A stretch of 64,000 nucleotides of DNA from Schizochytrium sp. CCTCC M209059 (taxonomy: Eukaryota > Sar > Bigyra > Thraustochytrida > Thraustochytriidae), in contig KN805396.1 of NCBI GenBank assembly GCA_000818945.1, positions 384,448 to 448,447 on the forward strand, read 5' to 3'. A model generated the notes under the pieces. That model ran no database searches. It was not told where the DNA came from and was given only the letters and a program-made list of their open reading frames with translations. Both the position numbers and the translations under genes were made by a program. Shown piece after piece: positions 10,340-21,533 of the stretch (the first letter of the stretch is position 1; every line of letters begins with the position of its first letter).

Positions 10340-11423
10340 GGTCCCGCCGCGAGCGCGCGTGCCGTGCAGCGAAGCGGGCCTGGTCCGCGCGCAGACGCGA
10401 CCTTCCCCGCGCCGTCTCCTGCGTTCGCTGTCTGTCTGCCTGTCTGCCTGCCTGCCTGCCTGCCTGCCTCGCCCTGCTGGCCCCCGTCCCTGTCTCGCCT
10501 TCGCTTCCTCGCGCCGCGCCGCGCCGCGCTCCTGCCAGACTGGTGAGACAAACAGCACTCACTCACGGAGACCAGAAGCGCCACTGTGGCGGGCGCGCGC
10601 GACAACAGAGCCCAGGCGCGCCACAAGTCGAGTAAAAACTTATCCCGGGTTGTGAACGAGCTAAGCGGCTGGCCGGCCAGGTCAACCAGGCAGGGAGGGC
10701 TGGGCGCCGGCCCTCCGCCAGGGTCGGGGCTTGACGGTCGGTCGAGGCGCTGCGCTTGGCTTGGGTTGGGTTGCCTTGGGTTGGCTTGGGTTGGCTTGGG
10801 TTGCCTTGCCTTGGCTCGCCTTGCCTTGCCCTGCCTTGGCTTGGGTTGGCTTGGGTTGGCTTGGGTTGGCTTGGCTTGCCCTGCCTTGGCTTGGCTTGCC
10901 CTGCCTTGGCTTGGCTTGCCCTGCCTTGCTCGGCAGGGAGAAAGAAAGGGAGCGCAGCAGAGCCGCTCGCTCACTCACTCGCTCGCTCGCGAAGGCGCGG
11001 CGCTCGCACTCACGCGAGAAGGCGTCGCGATGCTGCTGCTGGCGGCGGCGGCGGCGGGGGCGCGGGGGCGGTCCGCGACGAAGGCGACGCCGCTGCTGAG
11101 GAAGCGGATCCTCTGCGGCGGGCGGGAGCAGCGCCAGGTGCGGCGGCAGCATGTACCAGCAGCAGAGGGTCGTCAGCGGCTTCGGCAGCAGCAGCAGCAG
11201 CAGCAACGAGAGCGCTGGCGGCGACGAGGCCTCGCGGGGGCCGCGAGCGCGGGACTCGCAGTCTGTTGTCTGACAAGCCTCGCGTGGCAACAGGGCGGCG
11301 TGTCGAGATGCGAACGCTGATGTTGCCATCTTCAACAATAATGATGGCGGGCTCGCGACGGCGAAGACCAATAGCATTCTCAGCAGCATTCTCAGCAGCA
11401 GTAGTAGTAGTAATAGTAGTACC
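10340..11423. promoter_or_regulatory. Divergent intergenic region, SRP72 / ADCK1-like
   Basis: This 1.08-kb region lies between divergent starts. It contains a tetranucleotide tract at about 10428-10468 (GGCA/GACA on the SRP72 coding strand), a G-rich minisatellite at about 10754-10930, (CAG)n at about 11186-11205 and (AGT)n at about 11398-11420 just before the kinase ATG. Open frames here are repeat translations (Trp-Leu-Gly or Ala-Arg runs) and are not supported as genes. Confidence 0.5.
10754..10930 (+). repeat. G-rich TTGGGTTGGC-type minisatellite
   Basis: About 175 bp of degenerate 5- and 10-bp units (CTTGG, CTTGGGTTGG, CCTTGCCTTGG). The + strand is the G-rich strand and carries many GGG/GG runs, so G-quadruplex formation is possible. 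It lies between the SRP72 and ADCK1-like starts. Confidence 0.85.
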
Positions 11424-13073
11424 ATGATGACCAAGACTGATCAGAACGAAAAGCACAAGGAAAGGAGAAATAGCAGAGCGCACGTGGCCCTCCTCGAGGA
11501 CACGACCCAAATCTCCAGCAAACAACGCGCCGAGGCCCTCGTGGTAGATGGCGTACGCATTGCGCGTACGGTGAGCACCTTTTGTAGAATTGCGCTCTTG
11601 TACAAGTGGAGCAAAGTCCAGGCTCGACTTGCCGTCATGTTGGAGAGCGATAAAGGAGAAAAGGACAACGACAAGGAGAAGGTGAGTCATCGCGAAAAGG
11701 CACATGCTCGTGGTGCGCAGCTTGCGCTCGAACTGTGCCGCAAGAATGGCGGCGTCTTTGTCAAATTCGGGCAGCACGCTGCAAGTCTCAAGGGCGCCTT
11801 GCCGCGGCAATACATTGAAGCGTTGGGAACCTTACAAGACCGCGCACAAGCGCGCCCGCTCGCCGAGGTGATGGCCACTTTGGAAGAGGAGATTGGTGCA
11901 GAGGCCTTGCGCGACCTCGTAGCCCACGTGGACGAGGAAGCCGTCGGGTGCGCCTCCTTGGCGCAGGTACATCGCGCCGAACTGCGAGATGGGCGCATCG
12001 TGGCGCTCAAGGTGCAGCATCGCGATCTTTTGCGCGTGCTGCGCAGCGATTTGCATCTTGTCAAATACCTGGACGCGGCAGCAGCCTGGCTGTTTGCCAA
12101 CGAAGGGTTTTCGCTGGCGTGGGCTGTGCGCGAATTCGAGGAGAACCTGACGAGAGAGCTCGACTTTCTCGAAGAAGCACAAAATTGTGAGCGGTCCGCT
12201 GGGTACTTTGCGCGTGACCCGCGACTCCGCGGCAAGGTGCGCGTGCCGGGCGTCCACTGGGAACTGACGACGCCGCGGCTGGTGTGTATGGACTACATCA
12301 AGGGAATCCCCATTGCCAAAGTAGATGAGCTTAAACGCGCAGGCGTGGAACCTTCGCACGTGGCATCAATAGTGTTGGATGCCTTTGCAGCGATGATCTT
12401 CGAGTACGGTTTCGTGCACTGCGATCCTCATCCGGGTAACCTCTTGGTGTGTCCAGAGAGTGATTCGTCCAAGGAAGTTTCGATTGCGCTTCTGGACCAT
12501 GGCCTGTATCGCGACTTGGGGAGCAGGTTTCGCCGCGGGAACTGTCAGTTGTGGGAGGCGATGATCTTGCAGGATCAGGCCGCGCTTCGCACAGCGTGTG
12601 AAGATATGGGCATGCCCTCGTTATGGGATTTGATGCCCTTTATTTTTGTAAATCGTACGGTGGACACGCGAGCCACGCTGGGTGACCGCGCACGACTCAC
12701 AAGTGCGGAGTTGCAGGAGATTAAGGATCGGCTGGGGATCGCGGACCTCGGTCTTGCCAGCGTCGGGAGCCTCGCAGACAAGCTTCCCGACGATATGGTG
12801 CTTGTGCTCAAGACGATGCATTTGGTCAAGGACCTAAATGATATGCTTGGCGGAAGCAACCGGAACCGTTTTCTTGTGTATGCCAAGGCGGCCGTTCGCG
12901 GGGATGATGCGGGGATGACGCCGTACACGTTGCGTTGGAGTCTTTTTCAGGCTCGGTTTTACATAAACGAGGCTCGTACTCGCGCGTGGCTCGACGCCTC
13001 GGGTCCTTCTTCGCAGGCTGAGCCCGTGCAGCAAAGCCTATCGGCCGTCATGTCCGAGTCTTTTGACCCATAG
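11424..13073 (+). CDS. ABC1/UbiB-family atypical kinase, ADCK1-like
   Basis: This encodes 549 aa with the full UbiB/ABC1 signature. The family's KxGQ motif appears as FVKFGQHAAS (about 110-120). The Ala-rich-loop/AQVH segment is SLAQVHRAEL (about 177-186) and the strand with the ATP-site Lys is ALKVQH (about 194-199). The catalytic loop is VHCDPHPGNLL (about 331-341), and the metal-binding segment LLDHGLYRDL (about 356-365) has the HGLY form typical of ADCK1/ADCK5 and yeast Mcp2. Proteins of this class act in mitochondria on lipid or coenzyme Q homeostasis. The N-terminus is charged and no clean targeting peptide is visible. The ATG at 11424 (ACCATGATG) is the first in frame. A GTGAGT at about 11686 lies in frame and needs no splicing. 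Confidence 0.92.
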   Translation: MMTKTDQNEKHKERRNSRAHVALLEDTTQISSKQRAEALVVDGVRIARTVSTFCRIALLYKWSKVQARLAVMLESDKGEKDNDKEKVSHREKAHARGAQLALELCRKNGGVFVKFGQHAASLKGALPRQYIEALGTLQDRAQARPLAEVMATLEEEIGAEALRDLVAHVDEEAVGCASLAQVHRAELRDGRIVALKVQHRDLLRVLRSDLHLVKYLDAAAAWLFANEGFSLAWAVREFEENLTRELDFLEEAQNCERSAGYFARDPRLRGKVRVPGVHWELTTPRLVCMDYIKGIPIAKVDELKRAGVEPSHVASIVLDAFAAMIFEYGFVHCDPHPGNLLVCPESDSSKEVSIALLDHGLYRDLGSRFRRGNCQLWEAMILQDQAALRTACEDMGMPSLWDLMPFIFVNRTVDTRATLGDRARLTSAELQEIKDRLGIADLGLASVGSLADKLPDDMVLVLKTMHLVKDLNDMLGGSNRNRFLVYAKAAVRGDDAGMTPYTLRWSLFQARFYINEARTRAWLDASGPSSQAEPVQQSLSAVMSESFDP

Positions 13074-14465
13074 TTGCGAGCTGTCATCAAATTCCTCGCC
13101 ACTGACGTGGCTAGTTACTAACCGTTATCAGCAACGCAGAGTGGACTACTTTTCCCCCTTTTTCATTCGCCTGTTCTAAATTCACTCATCGATAGGCTAG
13201 CGTCTTGAAAGAATAAAGAAGGCCATGCAAGGTAGATTGATGATAGGCCTACTCCCCTCTTCGTTCACCTTGATGAGTGAAAGAAGAATCAAAGCAAGGT
13301 GGACGGATACTCTGGCCCAAAGCGGCAGCAAATGGTGGCACGATGCACACCTTTTCGTTCGGCCTGCCATTCTCATGTATTTACTCGCAGTTGCCGCACA
13401 ACAAAACTGTGGTTCATCCAGTGCATCGCTCAAGCTGCGTATATTCATCCCGGCCAGCATGCGATGTGCGTCTTTCGTACTTTCTAGAAGAGCAGACCAA
13501 AAGAAAGAAAAGGAAGAAACTTTGTTTGAGCTTGGTCGCTGAAACCAAGAAAAGCGAGCTCTACCGAACGCGATAACTTGAAAGACCTCAACCTTTTTCG
13601 TCTTACTGTCAGTCAGGAGCACTCTTTCGATCGACGCACAGCGAAACGCTTTTTCTAGATTCAAGTCTTTGTTTCTTTTTTTCCAAGTCCCGGTGCGCCA
13701 TCAACAAATGCAACGCAAATCAAGTACGTTGTCAAGTCGATTCGACTCAAGTCACGTCGTCGATCGAGTGAGTGTGCGTAGCGCGTATTCTATCCCCAAA
13801 ATGAATCCCAACCACTTTTTTCCTTGACGCTCTTGACGGGCCACGGCCGTGGAGGCTGCCTGCGCTCACTCAGTACGGAGCATACGACTGTATACCTCCT
13901 TGGGCCGATCGGATTTGCATTAAGCGGCAGCCTGACTCCTCGTTACCTCTGTTTTTTGTCCGTGTTCGTGTGCAACACGCGTGCTCGCTTGGCATGCGCA
14001 TCGCAGCTTCCTGCACGGCAGGGGTTGCTCTCCGTCCTTTCAGCACGTGCTGCAGCGGTATGGGCATCGGCAGCGGCGCGGCTGGGGCGGGCAGGCTCGT
14101 TTGCGTGTGCTCCAAGCTCCGTCAAGTGCCGAGGCCTTGCCCACGGAAGGTATAGCTAGCTGCTCTGCACACGCACGCACACCATGCGGAGCTTCAAGTT
14201 CAAGTTTTTTTTAGAACAGGCGGGGCAAGATAGGCTAGGCTATACACACATAGGCCTACTACGCTTGGCCGTTCGCGCTGTGCACACCAACAACACTGCC
14301 CGCGGCAGCGGCCGTTGCACAGCTCAAGTTCACTGTGCATTCTGCCCTTTCTTACTTCTTTCGCCTTGCTTCGCCTCCCTTCCCGTTCCGCTCGCGACCG
14401 AAGAGTGCGCCGAGCTAGCTAGCTAGCTCCGCGCAGCTTTGTGTCCCGCAGCTGCGGGGCGGGGC

Positions 14466-14501
<36 letters not shown>

Positions 14502-15891
14502 AGGATGGTGGCGCCGCGCGCACGTCGGGCCTGGGCCGGATCCGCGCGCCCCACATCCAACCCGCAGCCGCGGATTGACTGCCTTGCCCTTTCTTTCTTG
14601 CCTTCTTTCTTGCCTTGTTTCTTGGCGCCCTGCCTCGGTTTGGCGGCGCGGCTTCCGTCGTGCGAACGTCCCCGGGGCTGGCGGTAAGGCTCGGCAGGCG
14701 AACGCTTGCTGGCTGGCTGCCACTGGTGGCAGACTGGCCGAGGCCTGCCGGCACGCCTGCGGAAAAAGAAGGTCCGCCTGCGTCAGCCCGAACTTGAAGC
14801 GGGCTCCGGCGGCCCAGCCTCTGGTTCCGATTTCCTCCTTCCCGTCTCCCCTTCTTCCCTTTTGCCCTTCCGCGCAGCAGCAAGTAAAGGAAGGCAAGAG
14901 CAACAGCAACCATAAAACGAGGGAGCTCGGCATCGTTGGCCAATTTTCGCGCCGTCGGGACACAAAGCCATGCAAGATCCGCCAACGGGGACTGGAGTGG
15001 CAGGGTCTTGAGCTGTTGCGTTGCATTGCGTCGCCTCGCGTCGACCCGGCTTCGCCACGGCCGGCGGCGTTTGTAGGCGGCGATGGCGAGTGAATGAATG
15101 AATGAATGAATGCATGAATGAATGAATGAACGAATGAATGAATGAAGGAATGAAGAAACGAATGAACGCCAGCCTGCAGCGCAGCTGCTCAGCTGCTCCT
15201 TCGCCTCCGCCCGCCGCGCTCCTTCGTCGCCGCCTCAGCCGTCATCATTTTACTGACAGTCAGCAGAGCAGCGCAAGGCAGCGCAGGGCAGGGCAGGGCA
15301 GAGCGGCCCCACGGCACTTACAGGGAATGAATGAATTGCCTGTGATGCGGGGAGCCGTGGGACGCTCGAGGCTCAAGGGACCCGGAGCCAGGGCGCGGCC
15401 ATGCTGGACGGAGGGAGGGAGGGAGAAGGCCGCGAGGTCCATCCGCACCGTGCACGCAGGGCTGCAGAGGCTGGCTGGCCTTTCGGGTCTCTCGCGCTTC
15501 GACCACCGCTCCGTGCCGCACCGCTGGCGCGCCCTCAATTCAGTCAGGTCCCCGCCACCGCTCGTGTCGCGAGCACGCGCCGGCGCAGGAAGCAGGGACA
15601 CGCGAGGTCTTCGCTCCTGCTGCTTGCTGCTGCCGGGTGCGTTGAGCTGCCCCACGTCGGTCCGCGGCCGACGGCGACTCGTATCTTTCTTCGCGCTCCT
15701 TCTGGGCTGCCGACCGCCACTAGCCTTGGTGGCTGCAGCTGTAGCTGCTGCAGCTGCCTCCATTCCATTCTTTCTTGCTTCGGCAGCACGCCCTCAAAGG
15801 ATTCGGCGCCGCGCAGCTTTTACGGATTCCGGACACCGCGGCATCAATCATCGTGACGGTTGCCGTCAGTGCGTGAACCAAAGGCCGCTCA

Positions 15892-15927
<36 letters not shown>

Positions 15928-16184
15928 CTTGCTCACCGCCAGCTAGGCTAGGCTAGTTCGTGCTTGCTCCAGCAGCACGGATCGGATGGCGCAAGAGGCC
16001 AGTCAGGCCGCTGAGCCTTCTCGGCCGGCTCGTTGCACTGGGCCGGCGGAGCGGGCGAGAACTGCTGCATGGCAAAATGGATCCACCAAGCCATCTTAGA
16101 ACTTGAATATCTTGCAACGCAGACGGACTGCGACGCGGACAGACAGACAGCCAGCCAGGCAGCCAGACAGCCCTCCCTCCCTCC

Positions 16185-16186
<2 letters not shown>

Positions 16187-16229
<43 letters not shown>

Positions 16230-16258
16230 CGCTTGCTTGCTTGCTTGCTTGCTTGCTT
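16187..16258. repeat. (GCTT)n microsatellite
   Basis: About 18 copies of GCTT in near-perfect register with one GCTC interruption. No gene begins next to it on either strand. Confidence 0.95.
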
Positions 16259-16502
16259 TCTCTACGTCACTACCGCCGCACCGGCAACTTGACGCGGCGA
16301 AGGACCCCCCCCCTGCTCGCCCCGCTAGGCGCCCGGCTACCGCACAACCTAGGGCCGGACCTCGCGCGAGGCGCGCGTGCGTCCCCAGTCGGTCCTGCTA
16401 GGGGCGGAGAGGGGACGCGGCTGCATACGTCCCTTCTGGCGCCCCCGCTGAGGGACGCGCCGGGAGACCCTGCGAGGGACAGCCGCTCTCACATGTGAGA
16501 GG

Positions 16503-16575
16503 CCGCGGCCGCGCGTATAGCCGACTTGCCGCGGCCGCGCGTATAGCCGACTTGCCGCGGCCGCGCGCAAGTGGC
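16503..16575. repeat. 26-bp GC-rich tandem repeat
   Basis: Two exact 26-bp copies (16503-16528 and 16529-16554) begin CCGCGGCCGCGCG and end TATAGCCGACTTG. A third, diverged copy starts at 16555, and related GCCGACTTG/GCCTACTTG words continue to about 16670. Confidence 0.9.
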
Positions 16576-19500
16576 GCCGCGCGGATAGCCTACTTGTCGC
16601 GGCGGCAGTGAGCGCCGAGTTCGGTTAGCCGACTTGCGCGCGCGGCGGGGGCTTTGTTGACTTGCACGCGTTCTCAACCCCACTTGCAGCGGAAATTGTG
16701 CCAGTCGAGCAGGAGGCGTGCATAGTATGAAATTTTGACACACTGGAAGCGAGCGGGCCAAGAGACTCCGATGAAACGACCACTCACACTCAACAAGGAT
16801 GAAAAAGGAAACAAGTAGGAAAAAAAGAAAGAAAGAAAGAAAGAAAAAAAGAAAGAAGATGGAAAGGTTCTCTTGCGTATTCTGGTCTTTACGTACGCTT
16901 TGCTTATTTATAAATGATTTGCCACACTGACTGTCGGATCGATCGCCGTAGAGGCCAGTCGCATGCATGCGCGGGCCGACCGATCAGCGCGCGCTCGCAC
17001 GAACGCGAGCTGCAGCTCGAAAGAACCGAGACGTACGTATTCGTACGTACGTTTGTGTACGTACGGTCGGTCGTGCATTCGACCGATCGATGATCGACGG
17101 GCTGAAGGAGAAGGAGGCCGGGTTTTCGAGCCGTCCTGCGCGCTTCGCTTGCTGTTGCCTGCATCTTCAGTTGGTTGCGGGAGGAGACACGTAAAAAGGC
17201 ACGCAGTAGTAACGAACCTACCAACCATGTGGAAGCGAGTGCTCGCTTGCGTCAACCTCCCCGTTGGCCATACCAGCGTTGGCCATACTAGTAGGGTGCC
17301 TGGCCGACGGGCCGCCGTAGCCTCCTCGCGAGGCGTGCCTCTCTCGCCTCGCCTGGCCTGGCCTGCTGTCGTGGTCTGCTCCCTCCCTCCCTGCAGTCAC
17401 ATCGCGGCACCCATCCACCGGCGAGGATGATCGTGGGCACGGTCAGCTAGCTAGCTGGTTGGCCGCCAGCCAGCACTGGTCGCCCCGAATGTGAACCTCC
17501 GTCCTTGCGTGTGCGTGTGCGTGCGTGTGGTAGCCATGGCAGGCGCATAAGGCAGTTGGTTACTGGCGGCGGTCACGGTATGGGCAGGCTGTATGCATGC
17601 ATGCCATTATGCATGCATGCACGCACGCGCATGCATGCATGCATGCTGATGCTTCTGGCCAGTGCCAGTAAAAAGAAAAGTAATCAAGTTATGACTTGCT
17701 TGGTTAGTTGGTTCTTCTGCCCTTCGCAGGCAGGCAGGCAGGCAGGCAGGCAGTGGCCATGGTGGCTGGCTGGCCGGTTTTCAGCCTCCGCGACGCCTCG
17801 CGCTCGTCTCCCCCGGCGGCGGCGAGTCCTCCTGCCGCCTCGTCCTCTTCACAAGTAGGAGCACGAAACCAACAACACCAAACAAAACCAAACAACACAA
17901 GCGAACGATGCGGCGCGCCCGAGTCGAGCGGCGGCTGCTTCGGGATGGAGAGGGGCAGGGGCAGGCGAGAAAAAGGAGCGGTGGGGGCGTCCGGGAGAGA
18001 CAGCGCGCGCCGGGCCTCTCTGGCGCTCCCACTCGCACGCCGCGTCTGTCTGCGGGGGCGGCGTCCCCCCTCTTCCTCTCTCTCTCCCTCTCTCTATCGC
18101 TCCGCCCCCCCTTCTTTCCTTCCCTATTTGGAGCTCTTCTTCTCCCTTCCTCCTCGTTTTCATTCCTCTCTCCGTTCCCCTGCTTTTCACGCCCCGCCGC
18201 CGCGCGCAGTGGGACGGGGCGCGCGCGTCCCGTGGAGCCGAGCCGAGTCGCGGCGGGGCGAGTCGAGCCGAGCCGCGTCGAGCCGAGTCAACCGGCGAGT
18301 CTGTCTGTCTACTGAGGAAGCGAGCGAGGGCGAGAGAGAGAGAGAGAGGGACGCCTGGCTGGCTGTGCGCGGGCGAGAGTTTGACTTGCGGACGGCGCGC
18401 GGCAAGTGGAGCTCTGCGCGTGCCAAGTGGGCGTTGCGCTTGCAACAGAAAGAATGGGGGTTGAGCGGGCGGGCGAGGCGGGCGAGGCGGGCAGACCCGC
18501 TCCGCCTGGGCCCGAGCGTCGCATCGCCTGCGCGAAGGCTAGCTAGGCAGGCAGGCAGGCACGCAGGCCAGGCAGGCAGGCAGACGGGCAGACGCGCGCG
18601 CCGCGGAGACGGTCTTGGCTCTCGCTCGGCGGGCCGGACAGCGCGCAGGCACGGAGAGAACGCGCGAGCGAAAGAACCCGCGAGCTCAGGTCACCGCTCT
18701 CGCCAAGCGTGCGTACACAGACAAAGAGCACAACGCCACAATCAGCTTAGCTTATTCTACTGCGTAACAATAACAACAACAACAACACAACGCAAGCAAG
18801 CAAGCAAGCAAGCAAGCAATAAAGCAAGCAAACAAGCAAGCCATAAAGCAAGCAATAACTTAAGCAAACCTTCGCAAGCGCCATTTGCAAGTGGCCGAAG
18901 TCGAAGCTGGCAGGTACGCAAGTCACACAAGAGCAAGAGAGCAAGCGAGCGCGCTCTTTCGCGCCGAGAGCGTGGCGAGTCCGGCTCATCGATCGAACAG
19001 ATCAGCAACGCCCACACGCAGCACAGAGAGAGCAGCTAGCTGAAAGGAAAGGACCGGAGGCAGGCACAAGCAGGCAGGTGCAGAAAAGGCAACGCGCTGC
19101 CGGGAGAGCGAAGCCAAGCGACACTTCGACCGGGCAATCAATCGCTCGATCGCATCTCGATCCATCAGTCAATCAATCGATCAATCGATCGATCGATCAG
19201 ATCGATTTGATTGATTGATTGATTGATTGATCGCCCCCTCCCTCCCTCCTCCCTCCTCTCAAGTTCCTGCTCTTCCTTTCTTCTTCCTCCCGCGAGCGTG
19301 CGTGCGAGCGTGCCTGGGAGAGAGAGACAGAGACAGAGACAGAGGGCGAGAGAGAGAGAGAGAGAGAGCGAAAGAAGGGTGTTTAAAAAGAAAGAAGGAA
19401 AGAAGGAAAGCAAGCAGGAAGAGGAGGCGCCGGAGCCGACGCCTCGTCGAGGCAGAGCCGCGCGTGGCGGCCCGGCCTCGCCTCGGAGCGAGCAGAACCG

Positions 19501-19643
19501 CCTCGCGCCCCGGAGCAAGACGCCGCCCGCCAGCGCGAGCGAGAGGCCGAGCGTGAGAGGCAGGGCGCGCGACGCGGGAAGGTGTCTCCACCACCCCCCG
19601 TGCTGACCGCTCGCGGCCGCGCTGCGCTGCCGCGCGCTGCCTC

Positions 19644-19685
<42 letters not shown>

Positions 19686-19702
19686 GCAGCAGCAGCAGCA
19701 GC
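19644..19702 (+). repeat. (CAG)n tract in the WNK 5' leader
   Basis: About 19 CAG triplets with one CCG interruption, ending about 95 bp before the WNK ATG. It could be read as polyGln or polySer only in frames that lack an ATG start, so I treat it as non-coding leader. Confidence 0.85.
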
Positions 19703-19796
19703 TCGAGGAGTGGGCGTCGGCGGCGTCTCCGCCTTGGCCTGCGCCCCTTCGTCGTCTCCTCCTCCTCCGCCGCCGCCGCCGCCTCCTCGCCGCGCC

Positions 19797-21502
19797 ATGA
19801 CGAACGTCGCGCCTTGCGTGGAGAACCCGGTGGAGCCGCCCGTCGCGACCCCCGCCGTTCCCACCATGGACGCCGAGGGGGCGCACTGCCGGAGACCCGC
19901 CGCGTCCCCGCCCGCATCACCAACACAATCGCCCCTGCACGCACCTGCTTTTTCCTCCCCTTCCTCCTCGTCCTCGTCCTCGTCCTCGACCGCCGCCACC
20001 GCCGTCGCGCCCAGCGCCCTCTTGACGCGAACGGCCGCGCACGCGCACCAGCATCGCCTCCCGCGCAGCTTCGACGAGAGCGATGACGCAGGGTGGAGCC
20101 CAGCGCAGACTCACGCCCAGACAGCAGGCGCCGCACCAAGGCATACCCGCACGCGCTCCAACTCCTCGCCCGTGAAATACGAAGGCCTCGGCGCGCAGCG
20201 GCAGCATGTTGAATACGAGAGCTACGAAGACGCCGACGACGAAGGAAACATGCAGTACGACGACGACGACGACGAGGACGACGAAGACCTCTCGAGTGGC
20301 GGCAAGCGAAACAAAAAGGTCGTTGAGTCCTCGCCCAAGGGCCGCTACGTCCGCTTCAACGATCTCCTAGGCGAGGGATCCTTCAAGCGCGTGTACCGCG
20401 CCTGGGACTCCAACAAAGGCCGCGAGGTCGCCTGGAACACTGTCAGCTTTGACTCGTCCGCCTCCAGCTCCGGCGGCGCGCGCCGCGTCATCCAGGAAAT
20501 GCAAATCCTCCAGACACTCAAGCACGACAAAATCATAAAGTTCTGGGGGTCCTGGCTCAATCACAAGAAAATGACAGTCGTATTCATCACCGAACTTATC
20601 TCCAGCGGCACTCTGCAGGATTTTATCCAAGACCGACCCGTCTGCCTCAACGTCCTCAAGCGCTGGTGCCGCGACATCCTCGACGCGCTCGTCTACCTGC
20701 ACGGCCATCAGCCCCCCATCATCCATCGCGACATCAAATGCGAAAATGTCTTCATCAACGGCTGCACCGGCGACCTTCGCATCGGCGATCTCGGCCTCGC
20801 CTCCTGGCGACGCGACAATCTGCGCAAGCAGAGCATCCTTGGCACACCAGAGTACATGGCGCCAGAGCTCTACGACGAGCACTATGATGAAAAGGTTGAC
20901 ATTTACGCCTTTGGCATGTGCGTCATGGAAATGGTCGTCAAGGAGTCGCCATACAGCGAGTGCGACAGCGCCGGCCAAATCTTTCGCAAGGTCACGCGCG
21001 GAGAACTCCCAGCAGCCTTTTCGCGCATCACTTACGAACCGCTCATCCGCTTCATCGGCAAGTGCATCCGCCAGCCCGACGAGGGCGCAAGCCGCCCTTC
21101 TGCCGCAGAGCTTTTGCAAGACGAATTTTTGCAAGAACAGGACTCGGACGAGGGTCTCGACTGCGCCACCTTTGTATTTGCTTCACCCGACGACGAGGCT
21201 GAACATACGCCAAGCGCGCCTTCCACCCCGCCCCTTGTTGCTCACGAAGAAACAGAAGAGCTGGCGCCTTCCCGCCCTCCCGGAACCTTGGAGCGCTTCA
21301 ACTCGGAAGCCACCGAAAGTCTACCCATGAGTGACTCCGCCAGTGCCGCGAGCGTGAGACTCGATGGCGACGCAGTTGTCGTCTTGGAAATGGAGGAAGA
21401 GGCCGTACCTGACGATCATCAGCACAATCAGCACCAGCATCAGCACCATGTGGAGGAGCAACCCGTTCCTCAGGACGCCATTGAACCTTCATCCTCCCCT
21501 GT

Positions 21503-21533
<31 letters not shown>

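Larger units (their letters stand above)
13074..19796. other. 6.7-kb repeat-rich region without a supportable gene
   Basis: This stretch lies between the ADCK1-like gene and the WNK gene. It has many open frames on both strands, including one of 443 codons (17708-19039), but their translations are low-complexity Arg/Ala/Ser/Pro chains that follow the microsatellites and none shows a domain. Repeats include (GA)n 14469-14497, (GAAT)n 15091-15168, (ACGC)n 15890-15928, (GCTT)n 16187-16258, a 26-bp tandem repeat at 16503, (GAAA)n 16827-16857, (ATGC)n 17592-17646, (GGCA)n 17726-17753 and 18545-18590, (AAGC)n 18791-18850, GATC/GATT 19169-19232 and (CAG)n 19644-19702. The last ~1.3 kb is probably the WNK promoter and leader. 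Confidence 0.6.

Noticed and set aside
11678..11695. GTGAGT within the ADCK1-like gene as a splice donor
   Set aside because: The frame continues through it without a break into conserved kinase sequence, and no acceptor is needed.
15890..15928. Short regular repeats as a possible CRISPR array
   Set aside because: These are pure tetranucleotide runs without spacers, in eukaryotic sequence.
17708..19039. 443-codon open frame on the + strand
   Set aside because: The translation is low-complexity Arg/Ala/Ser that follows microsatellites (GGCA, AAGC), there is no domain, and several frames stay open at once because of the base composition.
19710..19796. N-terminal extension of WNK (29 residues, polyPro)
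   Set aside because: The extension begins at GTG, not ATG; the first ATG in frame is 19797.
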